DNA of 64,000 bases from an uncultured beta proteobacterium (GCA_903830985.1 CAIKVZ010000086.1:28447-92446); one strand, 5' to 3'; counted from the first letter of the stretch, positions 51,198 through 60,618 are shown. Made by a program: numbers and translations. The notes: generated from the sequence alone by a model not told the origin.

Positions 51198-53680
51198 GTC
51201 TGGCGCGCGTGTTCCTGGGGTCGCTGGCCAAGCGCCGCGCGGCCACGCTGTTTTCCGCAGGCGCCATCGTGCTGGGGGTGGCGCTGGGCATGGCCGTGCA
51301 GGCGGTGCAGGACTCGGCACTTTCCGAATTTGGCCGTGGCATGCGCGCCATGGTGGGGCAGGCCGACCTGCTGATCGTGGGGCCGCGCGGCGGCTTTGAC
51401 GAGGGTCTGTATGCGCAACTCGCGCAGCGTCCCGAGGTGGCCGAGCTCAGCCCGATCGTCGAGGTGGAGCTGCGTTTACCCGGGCGCCAGGAGGCGCTGC
51501 AGTTGCTGGGCGTGGACGCCTTCACGCTGGCCGGCGTCACGCCCGCGCTGTTTCCTAAACCGGCAGCCGGGACGGACCGCCTTGCCATGCTGTCCGGCGA
51601 CGCGATCTTTCTGAGCAGCGCCGCACTGGCGTCCCTGGGACTCAAGATCGGCGACGAGCTGTCACTGCCCGCTGGCGAGACCACGTTGAAGCTGCGCATC
51701 GCCGGCGACTTGCCCGGCGCGGCCGACAACAGCCGGCTCGCGCTGATGGACATCGCGGCCGTGCAAGCGCGCTTCGGCAAGCTCGGGCAACTCACGCGCA
51801 TCGACCTGAGGCTGCGCGAGGGGTTATCCCCAGAGGTCGCCATGCGCACGCTGCGCACCATGCTGCCACCGGGCTTGCAGGTCGAGGCGCCCGAGGCCGC
51901 AGTCGATCAGGCCGCGAACCTGTCGCGCGCCTACCGCGTGAACCTGACCATGCTGGGCGCCATGGCGCTGCTCACGGGCGGCTTTCTGGTGTTTTCCGCG
52001 CAGGCGCTGTCCGTTGTGCGCCGGCGCACCGAGTTTGCCTTTTTGCGCGCCATCGGCCTGGCGCGGCGCAGTCTGTTTGCCTGGTTGCTGGGCGAGGGCG
52101 CTGCCGTTGGTCTGGTCGGTGGGGTCTTCGGTGTCGTGCTGGGTTATGCCCTGGCCTGGGGCGCGCTGGCGCTGCTGGGCGGCGACCTGGGCGCGGGCTT
52201 CTTCTCGGGAAAGCGTCCCCCCCTGCAATTCCAGCCGCTGATGAGTGCCGCCTATGTGGGTCTGGGCGTGCTCGCCGGCGTCGCCGGCGCCTGGTTGCCG
52301 GCGCGCGAGGCCGCCACCGTGGCGCCGGCCAGAGCGCTGAAGGCCGGCGACGAGCCCTCGATGCTGGAGGGGCAGGGCCAGCCTTGGTGGGGGCTGGCGG
52401 CCTTGCTGGCCAGCGTGCCGGCCTGCGCCATCCCGCCCCGGCAGGAGCTTCCCTTGGGCGGCTACCTGGCCTGTGCCCTGTTGCTGGCCGGCGGCGTGCT
52501 GCTGTTGCCGCTGGTGGCCAGCGCCCTGGCGCGTGTGATGCCTGTGGATGGACCGGTGTCCAGCCGGCTGGCCGTGGCACGCCTGGACGGAGCGCCAGGC
52601 AATGCCGTCGTGGCCGCGGCCGGCGTCATGACCAGCGTGGCCCTGGCCGCCGCCATGGCCATCATGGTTACCTCCTTTCGCGGCTCGGTCGACCAGTGGC
52701 TGGGCCAGGTGCTGCCGGCCGACCTGTATCTGCGTTCTGGCCGCGGCGCGGCCGGCGCAATGGACACAGGCCTGCAGGACAAACTGGCTGGCATACCGGG
52801 CATCGCTTCCGTGGCCTTCAGCCGTTTCGACAGCCTGCGTCTGGCCGAGGGACGCGCGCCGGTGCTGCTGATTGCGCGTCCGGTGGTCAGGGACGGATCG
52901 GGCTTGCCGCTGGTCGGCGCGGCGTGGCCGGTGGCCGGGGACGCGGTCTGGATCTCCGAAGCCATGCAGGACCTGTACGGCTGGCGCGTCGGTCAGATGG
53001 TGGAACTGCCTCTGGCAGGACGCCTGCTGCGCCGGCCGGTCGCTGGCGTGTGGCGCGACTACGCGCGCCAGACGGGTTCGATCCTGATGGACCTGGAGGA
53101 TTACCGCCGCGTCACGGGCGACCGGCTGGCCAGCGATGGCGCGATCACGCTGGCCCGCGGATCCAATGCGGCGCAGGTGGCGGCAGCCGTGGCGGCGCTG
53201 TCCGCAACGACCTCGCTGGAAGTGACTTACCCCGGGCAAATCCGCGCCATCAGCCTGCGCATCTTTGACAGGACTTTTGCCGTGACCTATGGACTCGAAG
53301 CCGTGGCCGTCCTCATCGGCTTGGCGGGGGTCGCGGCCAGCTTTGCGGCGCTGGCCTCGGCGCGCCGGCGCGAGTTCGGCATGTTGCGCCATCTGGGCCT
53401 GACGCGGCGACAGATCGGCTGGATGCTGGCGCAGGAGGGCGCGCTGGCCGCCAGTGTCGGCGTATTCGCCGGCTTGGCGGTGGGGTCTGCCATCGGCCTG
53501 ATCCTGATCGAGGTGGTGAACCGCCAGAGCTTTCACTGGAGCATGGACCTGCACATTCCCTGGGCCTCGCTGGCCGCCTTTGGCGCGGTGCTGATCGCGC
53601 TGGCCGCGCTGGCTGCCGTCGTGGCCGGGCGCTCCGCCATGCAACAGGCCGCGGTGCTGGCCGTGCGGGACGACTGGTGA
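51194..53680 (+). CDS. FtsX-like ABC permease, two-module (AttFG/YbbP-like)
   Basis: An 828-residue permease. An N-terminal helix (LFSAGAIVLGVALGMAVQAV) is followed by a MacB-type periplasmic domain. A first FtsX core lies at about residues 245-380 (LTMLGAMALLTGGFLVFSAQ, LVGGVFGVVLGYALAWG). Helices then link to a second periplasmic domain and a second FtsX core near the C-terminus (AVTYGLEAVAVLIGLAGVAA, FGAVLIALAALAAVVAGRSA). Both periplasmic domains are preserved, as in lipoprotein or amphiphile extractors rather than simple pumps. It overlaps its neighbours by four and one bases. Confidence 0.9.
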   Translation: MSLARVFLGSLAKRRAATLFSAGAIVLGVALGMAVQAVQDSALSEFGRGMRAMVGQADLLIVGPRGGFDEGLYAQLAQRPEVAELSPIVEVELRLPGRQEALQLLGVDAFTLAGVTPALFPKPAAGTDRLAMLSGDAIFLSSAALASLGLKIGDELSLPAGETTLKLRIAGDLPGAADNSRLALMDIAAVQARFGKLGQLTRIDLRLREGLSPEVAMRTLRTMLPPGLQVEAPEAAVDQAANLSRAYRVNLTMLGAMALLTGGFLVFSAQALSVVRRRTEFAFLRAIGLARRSLFAWLLGEGAAVGLVGGVFGVVLGYALAWGALALLGGDLGAGFFSGKRPPLQFQPLMSAAYVGLGVLAGVAGAWLPAREAATVAPARALKAGDEPSMLEGQGQPWWGLAALLASVPACAIPPRQELPLGGYLACALLLAGGVLLLPLVASALARVMPVDGPVSSRLAVARLDGAPGNAVVAAAGVMTSVALAAAMAIMVTSFRGSVDQWLGQVLPADLYLRSGRGAAGAMDTGLQDKLAGIPGIASVAFSRFDSLRLAEGRAPVLLIARPVVRDGSGLPLVGAAWPVAGDAVWISEAMQDLYGWRVGQMVELPLAGRLLRRPVAGVWRDYARQTGSILMDLEDYRRVTGDRLASDGAITLARGSNAAQVAAAVAALSATTSLEVTYPGQIRAISLRIFDRTFAVTYGLEAVAVLIGLAGVAASFAALASARRREFGMLRHLGLTRRQIGWMLAQEGALAASVGVFAGLAVGSAIGLILIEVVNRQSFHWSMDLHIPWASLAAFGAVLIALAALAAVVAGRSAMQQAAVLAVRDDW

Positions 53681-54765
53681 TGCAGCGCCGACACTTTCAA
53701 CTGGCCTTGGCGAGTCTGCTCGCCGGGCGCCTACCGCTGTCGGATGCGGCCCAGCCCGTCGCCTTCGCACCAGTGCTGCCGGGGCGGCGTCTGGTGTTTC
53801 CTGCCGATCACGGTGCCCATCCCCTGTTTCGCACCGAGTGGTGGTACGTTACCGGCTGGCTGGACCGCGCCGACGGCAGTTCGCTGGGCTTTCAGACCAC
53901 TTTCTTTCGGGTGAGAACGGGCATGGGCGAGGACAACCCCAGCGCCTTTGCGCCCAGCCAGTTGCTGCTGGCGCATGCGGCCGTTGCCGACCCCCAACGG
54001 GGCCGGCTGCGCCACGACCAGCGCTCGTCCCGGGTTGGCTTCGGCCGCGCCGGTTTCGCGACCGATCAGACGCGCGTCTGGCTTGGCGACTGGCGGCTGG
54101 AGCAGCAGGGCGAGGGCTATCAGGCCAGGGTGCAGTCCGCGGACTTTGCCTATGACCTGGCGTTGCAACCCCAGGGCCCGCCCACGCTCAATGGCGTTGA
54201 GGGCTTCAGCCAGAAGGCGCCCGATCCCGTGCACGCCAGCCACTACTACAGCCGGTCCCAGCTCGCGGTGCGCGGCACGGTGATGCTGTCGGGCGGGCAG
54301 GAGAACGTCACCGGGCGCGCCTGGCTGGACCACGAATGGTCGAGCGAACTGCTGCCCAAGGAGGCGCAGGGCTGGGACTGGGTGGGGCTGAACCTGGACG
54401 ACGGCTCGGCGCTGATGGCCTTTCAATTGCGCGGCCAGGGCGGCCAGGCCCTATGGTCGGCCGCAACGCTGACACCGAAGACCGGCGCGGCGCGCACGCT
54501 GTTGCCGCAGGCCGTGGGCTTCGAGGCGACGCGCTGGTGGACGTCACCGCGCAACGCCATCCGCTATCCCGTGGAATGGACGCTGACCATCGGTTCCCGG
54601 CAATTGCAGCTGCGCGCGCTGTTCGATGATCAGGAACTCGACAGCCGACGCAGCACCGGCGCCATCTACTGGGAAGGCGCGGTGCGGGTGCTCGAAGGCA
54701 AGGCGCAGATCGGGCGCGGCTACCTGGAACTCACGGGCTACGGCGAGAGGATTCGCGTCGGCTGA
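53680..54765 (+). CDS. AttH/CrtC-like lipocalin-domain protein (periplasmic)
   Basis: A 361-residue protein with a signal-like N-terminus (RHFQLALASLLAGRLPLSDA). Family features include HPLFRTEWWYVTGWLDRADG, GFQTTFFRVRTG, AWLDHEWSSELL and the C-terminal GRGYLELTGY. These belong to the AttH/hydroxyneurosporene synthase (CrtC) family, also called carotenoid 1,2-hydratase-like. The link to an ABC ATPase and an FtsX permease fits the Att-type system rather than carotenoid synthesis. No other carotenoid genes are in the window. The ATG 53680 overlaps the permease stop (TGATG); the ORF track uses GTG 53677. Confidence 0.87.
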   Translation: MQRRHFQLALASLLAGRLPLSDAAQPVAFAPVLPGRRLVFPADHGAHPLFRTEWWYVTGWLDRADGSSLGFQTTFFRVRTGMGEDNPSAFAPSQLLLAHAAVADPQRGRLRHDQRSSRVGFGRAGFATDQTRVWLGDWRLEQQGEGYQARVQSADFAYDLALQPQGPPTLNGVEGFSQKAPDPVHASHYYSRSQLAVRGTVMLSGGQENVTGRAWLDHEWSSELLPKEAQGWDWVGLNLDDGSALMAFQLRGQGGQALWSAATLTPKTGAARTLLPQAVGFEATRWWTSPRNAIRYPVEWTLTIGSRQLQLRALFDDQELDSRRSTGAIYWEGAVRVLEGKAQIGRGYLELTGYGERIRVG

Positions 54766-54801
54766 ATCTCTGCAGGGCCGCGACGCAGGCAAAATGCCGG
54801 C

Positions 54802-57669
54802 ATGACCGACACCCCTATTCCGAAGAAAACGCTGTTGCTGGTCGACGGCTCGAGCTACCTGTACCGGGCTTTTCATGCCATGCCCGACCTGCGCGCCGTG
54901 CCGGGCGATCCGGCCAGCGCGCCCACTGGCGCCATCCGCGGCATGATCAACATGCTGCAACGGCTGCGCAAGGACGTGAGCGCCGAGTACGCGGCCTGCG
55001 TGTTTGACGCCAAGGGCCCGACCTTTCGCGACACCATCTACCCCGAGTACAAGGGCCAGCGCTCGCCCATGCCGGACGACCTGCGCGCGCAGATCGAACC
55101 CATCCACGAAGTGGTGCGGCTCATGGGCTGGAAGGTCCTCGATGTGCCCGGCGTGGAGGCCGACGACGTCATCGGCACGCTGTGCGTGATCGCGGCACGC
55201 CAGGGCATTGAGGTCGTAGTGTCCAGTGGCGACAAGGACCTGGCGCAACTGGTGGACGAGCACATCACCATCATCGACACCATGAATGGCCGGCGCCGTG
55301 ATCTGGCCGGGGTGGAGGCCGAATTCGGCGTGCCGCCGCGCCTCATGGTGGACTACCAGACCCTGGTGGGTGACGCTGTTGACAACGTCCCCGGCGTGTC
55401 CAAGGTCGGGCCCAAGACCGCCGCCAAGTGGCTGCAGGAATACGGCTCGCTCGACGCCATCGTGGCCAGCGCCGACAAGATCGGCGGCGCGGTCGGCGAG
55501 AACCTGCGCAAGGCCCTGGACTGGTTGCCCACCGGGCGCGCGCTCCTGACCATCAAGACCGATTGCGAGCTCGACGGCTACGTGCCAGGCCTGCCGGCGC
55601 TGGAAGCCATTGCCACCGGCAGCATGAACAACGCCGAGCTGAAAGGTTTCTATGAGAAGTACGGGTTCAAGGGGCTGGCCCAGGCTTTGTCAGTTGGCGA
55701 ACCAGAGGCCCCAGGAAACGGGGTCAGATCCACGAAGCGCAGCGTAGCTGGCTCTGACCCCGCTTCCGCAGCGAGTTCTGCCTCCCGAGCCGCCCGCGAA
55801 CCCGGCCTGTTCGACGAACCCGAAGCGCTTGAGGACCCCGCCGCGCCTGCGGCAGAAGGCAAACTCAAGCTCTCCTACGACACCGTCCTCACCTGGCCCG
55901 ACTTCGAGCGCTGGCTGGTCAAAATCGAAGCCGCCGAGCTCGTGGCCCTGGACACCGAAACCACCTCGCTGGACGAAATGCGCGCCGAGATCGTGGGCCT
56001 GTCGTTCAGCGTCACGCCGGGCGAAGCCGCCTACATTCCACTGGCGCACCGCTACCCCGATGCGCCCGTGCAACTGCCGCGCGACGAAGTGCTGGCGCGC
56101 CTGAAACGCTGGCTGGAGAATGCGACGCGGGCCAAGCTGGGCCAGCACGTCAAGTACGACCGTCATGTGTTTGCGAATCACGGCATCGAGGTGCAGGGCT
56201 ATGCGCACGACACCATGCTGCAAAGCTATGTGCTCGAGGTGCACAAGCCGCACGGCCTGGCCAGCCTGGCGCTGCGCCATCTGGAACGCAGCGGCATCAG
56301 CTTCGAAGACCTGTGCGGCAAGGGCGTGCACCAGATTTGCTTCGACCAGGTGGATATTGCCAAGGCGGCGGAGTATTCCTGTGAAGACTCGGACATGACG
56401 CTGGACGTGCACCGTGTGCTCTGGCCGCAGTTGCAGGCCGATGCCAAGCTGAATTTCATCTACCAGCTGGAGATACAAAGCAGCGAGGCCCTGTACCGCA
56501 TCGAGCGCAACGGCGTGCTCATCGACGCGCCCACGCTGGCCGCGCAAAGCCACGAACTGGGCCAGCGCATTCTGCAGCTCGAGACCGAGGCCCACGCCCT
56601 GGCCGGTCAGCCTTTCAACCTCTCCAGCCCGAAGCAGATCGGCGAGATCTTCTTCACCCAGCTGGGCCTGCCGGTGGTGAAGAAGACCGCCACCGGCGCT
56701 CCCAGCACCGACGAGGAGGTGCTGGAAAAACTGGCCGAAGACTTCCCCTTGCCGGCGAAGATCCTGGAGCATCGGGGACTGGCCAAGCTCAAGGGCACCT
56801 ACACCGACAAGCTTGCCGCATTGGCAAACCCGCGCACGGGTAGGGTGCACACGCATTACGCCCAGGCCGTGGCCGTGACCGGGCGCCTCTCCAGCAACGA
56901 CCCGAACCTGCAGAACATCCCGATCCGCACGCCGGAAGGGCGCAGGGTGCGCGAAGCCTTCGTGGCACCTGAGGGTTGCCTCATCGCCAGTGCCGACTAC
57001 TCACAGATCGAGCTGCGCATCATGGCGCACATCAGCGGCGACGCGGCCCTGCTGCTGGCCTTTCACGACGGCATGGACGTGCACCGTGCGACGGCGGCCG
57101 AGGTCTTCGGCGTGGCCACGCACGAGGTCTCGAGCGAGCAGCGGCGCTATGCCAAGGTCATCAACTTCGGCCTGATCTACGGCATGAGCGCCTACGGGCT
57201 GGCGCGCAGCCTCGGGATCGACAACACGGCGGCAAAGAACTTCGTGGCGCGCTATTTCGAGCGCTACCCCGGCGTGAAGCATTACATGGACGCGACGCGG
57301 CAACTGGCCAAAGCGCAGGGCTACGTGGAGACCGTGTTTGGCCGGCGCCTGTACCTGCCGGAGATCAACTCACCCAATGGTCCGCGGCGCAGCGGCGCCG
57401 AGCGCGCCGCCATCAACGCGCCCATGCAGGGCACGGCCGCCGACCTGATCAAGCTCAGCATGGTCAAGGTGCAGCAAGTGTTGGACAGCGAGCGGCGCGG
57501 CACCCGGATGATCATGCAGGTGCACGACGAACTGGTGTTCGAGGTGCCGGAAAACGAAGTCGCCTGGCTGAAAATCGAGATCCCGCGCCTCATGGCCGGC
57601 GTGGCGCATTTGAAGGTGCCGCTCTTGGCCGAAGTCGGCGTGGGCAAGAACTGGGACCAGGCGCATTGA
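54802..57669 (+). CDS. polA: DNA polymerase I, carrying an in-frame palindromic insert in the interdomain linker
   Basis: The 955-residue enzyme for gap filling and RNA-primer removal. The 5'-3' exonuclease domain (LLVDGSSYLYRAFHAMP, VEADDVIGTL, SSGDKDLAQLV) covers residues 1-300. The proofreading exonuclease domain is intact, with VALDTETTSLDEM (DxE), GQHVKYDRHVFANHG and YSCEDSDMTLD. The polymerase domain has motif A SADYSQIELRIMAH, motif B RRYAKVINFGLIYGMSA and motif C MQVHDELVFEV. Residues 307-320 (GVRSTKRSVAGSDP) are encoded by a 42-nt palindromic element between the first two domains. A CAAAAT hexamer ends six bases before the ATG. Confidence 0.97.
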   Translation: MTDTPIPKKTLLLVDGSSYLYRAFHAMPDLRAVPGDPASAPTGAIRGMINMLQRLRKDVSAEYAACVFDAKGPTFRDTIYPEYKGQRSPMPDDLRAQIEPIHEVVRLMGWKVLDVPGVEADDVIGTLCVIAARQGIEVVVSSGDKDLAQLVDEHITIIDTMNGRRRDLAGVEAEFGVPPRLMVDYQTLVGDAVDNVPGVSKVGPKTAAKWLQEYGSLDAIVASADKIGGAVGENLRKALDWLPTGRALLTIKTDCELDGYVPGLPALEAIATGSMNNAELKGFYEKYGFKGLAQALSVGEPEAPGNGVRSTKRSVAGSDPASAASSASRAAREPGLFDEPEALEDPAAPAAEGKLKLSYDTVLTWPDFERWLVKIEAAELVALDTETTSLDEMRAEIVGLSFSVTPGEAAYIPLAHRYPDAPVQLPRDEVLARLKRWLENATRAKLGQHVKYDRHVFANHGIEVQGYAHDTMLQSYVLEVHKPHGLASLALRHLERSGISFEDLCGKGVHQICFDQVDIAKAAEYSCEDSDMTLDVHRVLWPQLQADAKLNFIYQLEIQSSEALYRIERNGVLIDAPTLAAQSHELGQRILQLETEAHALAGQPFNLSSPKQIGEIFFTQLGLPVVKKTATGAPSTDEEVLEKLAEDFPLPAKILEHRGLAKLKGTYTDKLAALANPRTGRVHTHYAQAVAVTGRLSSNDPNLQNIPIRTPEGRRVREAFVAPEGCLIASADYSQIELRIMAHISGDAALLLAFHDGMDVHRATAAEVFGVATHEVSSEQRRYAKVINFGLIYGMSAYGLARSLGIDNTAAKNFVARYFERYPGVKHYMDATRQLAKAQGYVETVFGRRLYLPEINSPNGPRRSGAERAAINAPMQGTAADLIKLSMVKVQQVLDSERRGTRMIMQVHDELVFEVPENEVAWLKIEIPRLMAGVAHLKVPLLAEVGVGKNWDQAH
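55719..55762. repeat. Palindromic element inserted in frame in the polA linker
   Basis: The ten-base arms CGGGGTCAGA (55719-55728) and TCTGACCCCG (55753-55762) enclose a 24-base centre rich in GCGCAGCG. The 42-nt core (55720-55761) begins at a codon boundary and spans exactly 14 codons. Its ends match those of the purL element, but its centre differs, so it is another subtype of the same family. The flanking sequence encodes a low-complexity Ala/Ser/Glu linker. Confidence 0.85.
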
Positions 57670-57692
57670 GCGTGGCCGGGCAGCCTATCGAG

Positions 57693-57721
57693 TTATTGAC
57701 TAGACTGCTGGGCCTTATAAC
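57693..57721 (+). promoter_or_regulatory. Candidate promoter of the dienelactone hydrolase-like gene
   Basis: TTATTG (57693-57698) and TATAAC (57716-57721) are 17 bases apart, a moderate sigma-70 match. They are followed by AGGAG seven bases before the ATG at 57746. The nearby TTGACT is a better -35 hexamer but would give only 14-base spacing. Confidence 0.35.
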
Positions 57722-57745
57722 CATTTCCCTGCCAGGAGACCCTCC

Positions 57746-58645
57746 ATGCTGCGCGACGACATGAAAACCGAATTCAACAGCCTGCTGCCCGGTGAAAGCA
57801 CCGAGGCCGGTGCCACCCGGCGCACGGCGCTCAAGGTGGCGCTGGGCATGGGCTATGCCGCGGCCGTGCTGCCCATCGCGGCGCAGACAGCGATCAAGAC
57901 CTCGGTCGATGGCCTCACGGCTGGCGAAGTGACGATTGACGTGAACGGTTTCAAGATGCCGGCCTACCGCGCGGCGCCGGCGGGCAAAAGCAATTTGCCG
58001 GTGGTGCTGGTGGCGCATGAAATCTTTGGTGTGCACGAACACATTGCCGACGTGTGCCGCCGCTTTGCCAAAGCCGGCTATCTGGCCATCGCGCCTGAGC
58101 TGTATGCGCGCCAGGGGGACCCCAGCCAGTATGGCGAGATGGCCAAGCTGATGTCGGAACTGGTCTCCAAAGTGGGCGACGTTCAGGTGGCCGGCGACCT
58201 GGACGCTTGCCTTGATTGGGCCGGCGCCAATGGCGGCGACCCCAAGCGCGCCGGCATCACCGGCTTTTGCTGGGGTGGGCGCCAGGTCTGGTTGTACACG
58301 GCGCACAGCCCACGCATCCGCGCCGGTGTGGCCTGGTACGGCCGCCTGGTGGGCGCTAGCTCCGCGCTCACGCCGACGAACCCCATCGACATGGCCGCCA
58401 GCATGCACGGTTCGGTGCTGGGCCTGTACGGCGGCAAGGACGGCGGCATTCCCCTGGATACGCTGGAGCAGATGAAAACCGCGCTGGCCAAAGGTAATGC
58501 CGCGTCCAAGGCCTCCGAGTTCGTCGTCTATCCGTACGTAGGCCACGCCTTTCACGCCGATTACCGCCCCAGCTACAACAAGGAGGCCGCAGAAGACGGC
58601 TTCAAGCGCTGCCTGGCGTGGTTCAAGCAACACGGAGTCGCGTAA
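57746..58645 (+). CDS. Dienelactone hydrolase family protein with Tat-like leader
   Basis: A 299-residue alpha/beta hydrolase. Residues 1-50 contain ATRRTALKVALGMGYAAAV, a twin-arginine-like signal suggesting export. The core shows HEIFGVHEHIADVCRRFA (the Glu typical of the family), the Cys nucleophile in ITGFCWGGRQVW (near residue 176), Asp in YGGKDGGIP, and His in GHAFHADYRP. Characterised members open dienelactones; many periplasmic homologues are of unknown substrate. It is separated from polA by 76 bases with its own likely promoter and is followed 5 bases later by the ZIP transporter gene. Confidence 0.9.
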   Translation: MLRDDMKTEFNSLLPGESTEAGATRRTALKVALGMGYAAAVLPIAAQTAIKTSVDGLTAGEVTIDVNGFKMPAYRAAPAGKSNLPVVLVAHEIFGVHEHIADVCRRFAKAGYLAIAPELYARQGDPSQYGEMAKLMSELVSKVGDVQVAGDLDACLDWAGANGGDPKRAGITGFCWGGRQVWLYTAHSPRIRAGVAWYGRLVGASSALTPTNPIDMAASMHGSVLGLYGGKDGGIPLDTLEQMKTALAKGNAASKASEFVVYPYVGHAFHADYRPSYNKEAAEDGFKRCLAWFKQHGVA

Positions 58646-58650
58646 CACTG

Positions 58651-59451
58651 ATGACCCTCATTTCAATCCTGCTGGCGACCCTGGCTGCCGGCATCGGCAG
58701 CGTCTGGGTGGCCGCCGCCCTGAGCTTTGGCGTGCTGGCACGCTACACCCAGCACATGCTCAGCCTGGCCGCCGGTGCGCTGCTGGCCACGGCCTTCATG
58801 CACCTGCTGCCCGAAGCCTTCGAGAGCCAGGCCGGGGCCAAGGAGCTGTTCATGACCCTGCTGGTGGGGCTGGTGTTCTTCTTTTTGCTGGACAAGGCCG
58901 AGCTGTGGCACCACGGTCACGAGCACCATCACGATGACGGCGTTCATGGCCACGCACACCATGGCGATGACCACGGCCATGCGCATGAGCACTTTCCCCA
59001 GCCCGGCAGTTGGGCCGTGCTCACGGGCGACAGCGTGCACGCCTTCGGCGACGGCATCCTGATCGCTTCGGCCTTTGTCGCAGACTTCCGTCTCGGGCTC
59101 ATTACGGCCGTGGCGGTGCTGGCGCACGAGGTGCCGCACCACATGGGCGATCTGGCGGTTCTGCGCGGCGGCTCGCACAGCCAGCGCATCGCCCTGCTGA
59201 AGGTTTCGCTGGCCGGTGCCGTGACGGCGCTGGGCGGCCTTGTGGGCTACCTGCTGGTGGACGCCTTGCAGGACTTTTTGCCGTACTTCCTGGTCGTGGC
59301 ATCGAGCAGCTTTGTCTATGTGGCGCTGGCCGACCTGATTCCGCAATTGCAAAAACGCCTGAGTGCTGCCGAGACGGCAGCGCAGATTGCCTGGCTGGCA
59401 CTGGGCATCGTGCTGGTGACGCTGGTCAGCGGCCTGGCGCATTCCCATTGA
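58651..59451 (+). CDS. ZIP-family metal transporter
   Basis: A 266-residue inner-membrane protein with about eight hydrophobic segments. Between the third and fourth lies a histidine-rich loop (HHGHEHHHDDGVHGHAHHGD), a metal-sensing or binding feature. The transmembrane metal sites are visible as DSVHAFGDGILIASAF (HxxxDG) and LAHEVPHHMGDLAVL (HExPH). The family imports zinc, iron or other divalent cations. ATG 58651 was chosen (ORF-track 58618 overlaps the previous gene). A GCAGCGC/GCGCTG hairpin lies just after the gene but lacks a T-run. Confidence 0.92.
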   Translation: MTLISILLATLAAGIGSVWVAAALSFGVLARYTQHMLSLAAGALLATAFMHLLPEAFESQAGAKELFMTLLVGLVFFFLLDKAELWHHGHEHHHDDGVHGHAHHGDDHGHAHEHFPQPGSWAVLTGDSVHAFGDGILIASAFVADFRLGLITAVAVLAHEVPHHMGDLAVLRGGSHSQRIALLKVSLAGAVTALGGLVGYLLVDALQDFLPYFLVVASSSFVYVALADLIPQLQKRLSAAETAAQIAWLALGIVLVTLVSGLAHSH

Positions 59452-59548
59452 ATTTTGCGAGGCAGCGCTTTGGCGCTGTCGTCAAATGATTGTGGCTGTT
59501 GGCGGCAGCTAAACTCGTCGCTTTAGCACCCTGATTGCGCCGCCCACC

Positions 59549-60607
59549 ATGACTTCGACAGCCACTTCCACTTCCTCCACCGGCGCGCCGCGCTTCGATA
59601 TCTACGGCCTGGGCAATGCCTTGCTGGACAAGGAATTTCTGGTGCAGGACGAGTTCCTGGCGGAGCAGGGCATCGCCAAAGGTGCCATGACCCTGATCGA
59701 CGCGCCGCGGCTGGTGACGCTCTTGGCCGAGTTGCGCCGCCAGTTCGGCCTGCGTGGTCGCGCCAGTGGCGGCTCGGCGGCCAATACCTTGGTGACGGCG
59801 AGCTACTTTGGCAGCCGGGCCTTTTATTCGTGCCGCGTGGGACCGGATGAGGCGGGTGAGTTCTACCTGGCCGATTTGCGCGCGGCCGGAGTCGCCACCA
59901 ATCCACACCAGGGTCAGGTCGCGGTCGGCGAGGACGCCGGCATCACCGGTCGTTGCCTGGTGCTGATCACGCCCGATGCCGAGCGCACCATGAACACCTT
60001 TCTGGGAACGACCAGCGAGTTGTCGCGGGTGGAAATTGACTTTGCCGCCCTGGCCGATTCTCGTCTGCTGTACATCGAAGGTTACCTGGTGACTTCCCCC
60101 AGCGCGCGTGAGGCCGCGGTGCGCGCCAAGGCCTTCGCCCGCGAGCGCGGCATCGAGGTCGCCTACACCCTGTCGGACAGCAGCATGCTGCAGTACTTTG
60201 GCGAGGGCGTGGCACAAATCCTGGGCGATGACGGTGTGGACTTGCTGTTTTGCAACGAGGGCGAGGCCCTGCAATGGTCGGGCGCGTCAAGCGTGGCCGA
60301 AGCCGCCCAGGACTTGAAGCGCGTGGCCAGGCGCTTTTGCATCACCCTGGGTGCGCGCGGTGCCCTGGTGTTTGACGGCGAGCAGTTGCTGCAGATCGCA
60401 CCGCACCGGGTGACGCCGGTGGACAGCAACGGTGCCGGCGATGTGTTTGCAGGCGCGTTCCTGCATGCCTATGCTGCCGGCCTGGGCTGCCAGCGCGCTG
60501 GAGATTTGGCGAGCCTGGCGTCGGCGCGCTGTGTCACCCAGTTCGGCCCGCGCCTGCCGGCGCAGGCGCATCAGGAAATCCGCCAAGCGGTGCTCGGCGC
60601 CGACTGA
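59549..60607 (+). CDS. PfkB-family sugar/adenosine kinase
   Basis: A 352-residue ribokinase-fold enzyme. An N-terminal FDIYGLGNALLDKEFLVQDE, SGGSAANTLVTASYFGSRA (substrate-binding glycines), and the PfkB C-terminal signature DSNGAGDVFAGAFLHAY with catalytic Asp are present. The branch resembles adenosine kinase-like PfkB proteins common in proteobacteria (often annotated adenosine kinase). No further substrate clue comes from the neighbours. The following DUF2726-like gene begins 11 bases after its stop and is probably co-transcribed. Confidence 0.88.
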   Translation: MTSTATSTSSTGAPRFDIYGLGNALLDKEFLVQDEFLAEQGIAKGAMTLIDAPRLVTLLAELRRQFGLRGRASGGSAANTLVTASYFGSRAFYSCRVGPDEAGEFYLADLRAAGVATNPHQGQVAVGEDAGITGRCLVLITPDAERTMNTFLGTTSELSRVEIDFAALADSRLLYIEGYLVTSPSAREAAVRAKAFARERGIEVAYTLSDSSMLQYFGEGVAQILGDDGVDLLFCNEGEALQWSGASSVAEAAQDLKRVARRFCITLGARGALVFDGEQLLQIAPHRVTPVDSNGAGDVFAGAFLHAYAAGLGCQRAGDLASLASARCVTQFGPRLPAQAHQEIRQAVLGAD

Positions 60608-60618
60608 GAGGCGCGACC

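Noticed and set aside
57696-57721. TTGACT ... TATAAC as a promoter
   Set aside because: Only 14 bases between the hexamers, too short for sigma-70; an overlapping TTATTG-N17-TATAAC is retained at low confidence.
59463-59478. CAGCGC-TTTG-GCGCTG hairpin after the ZIP gene
   Set aside because: Short stem without a T-run; not called as a terminator.
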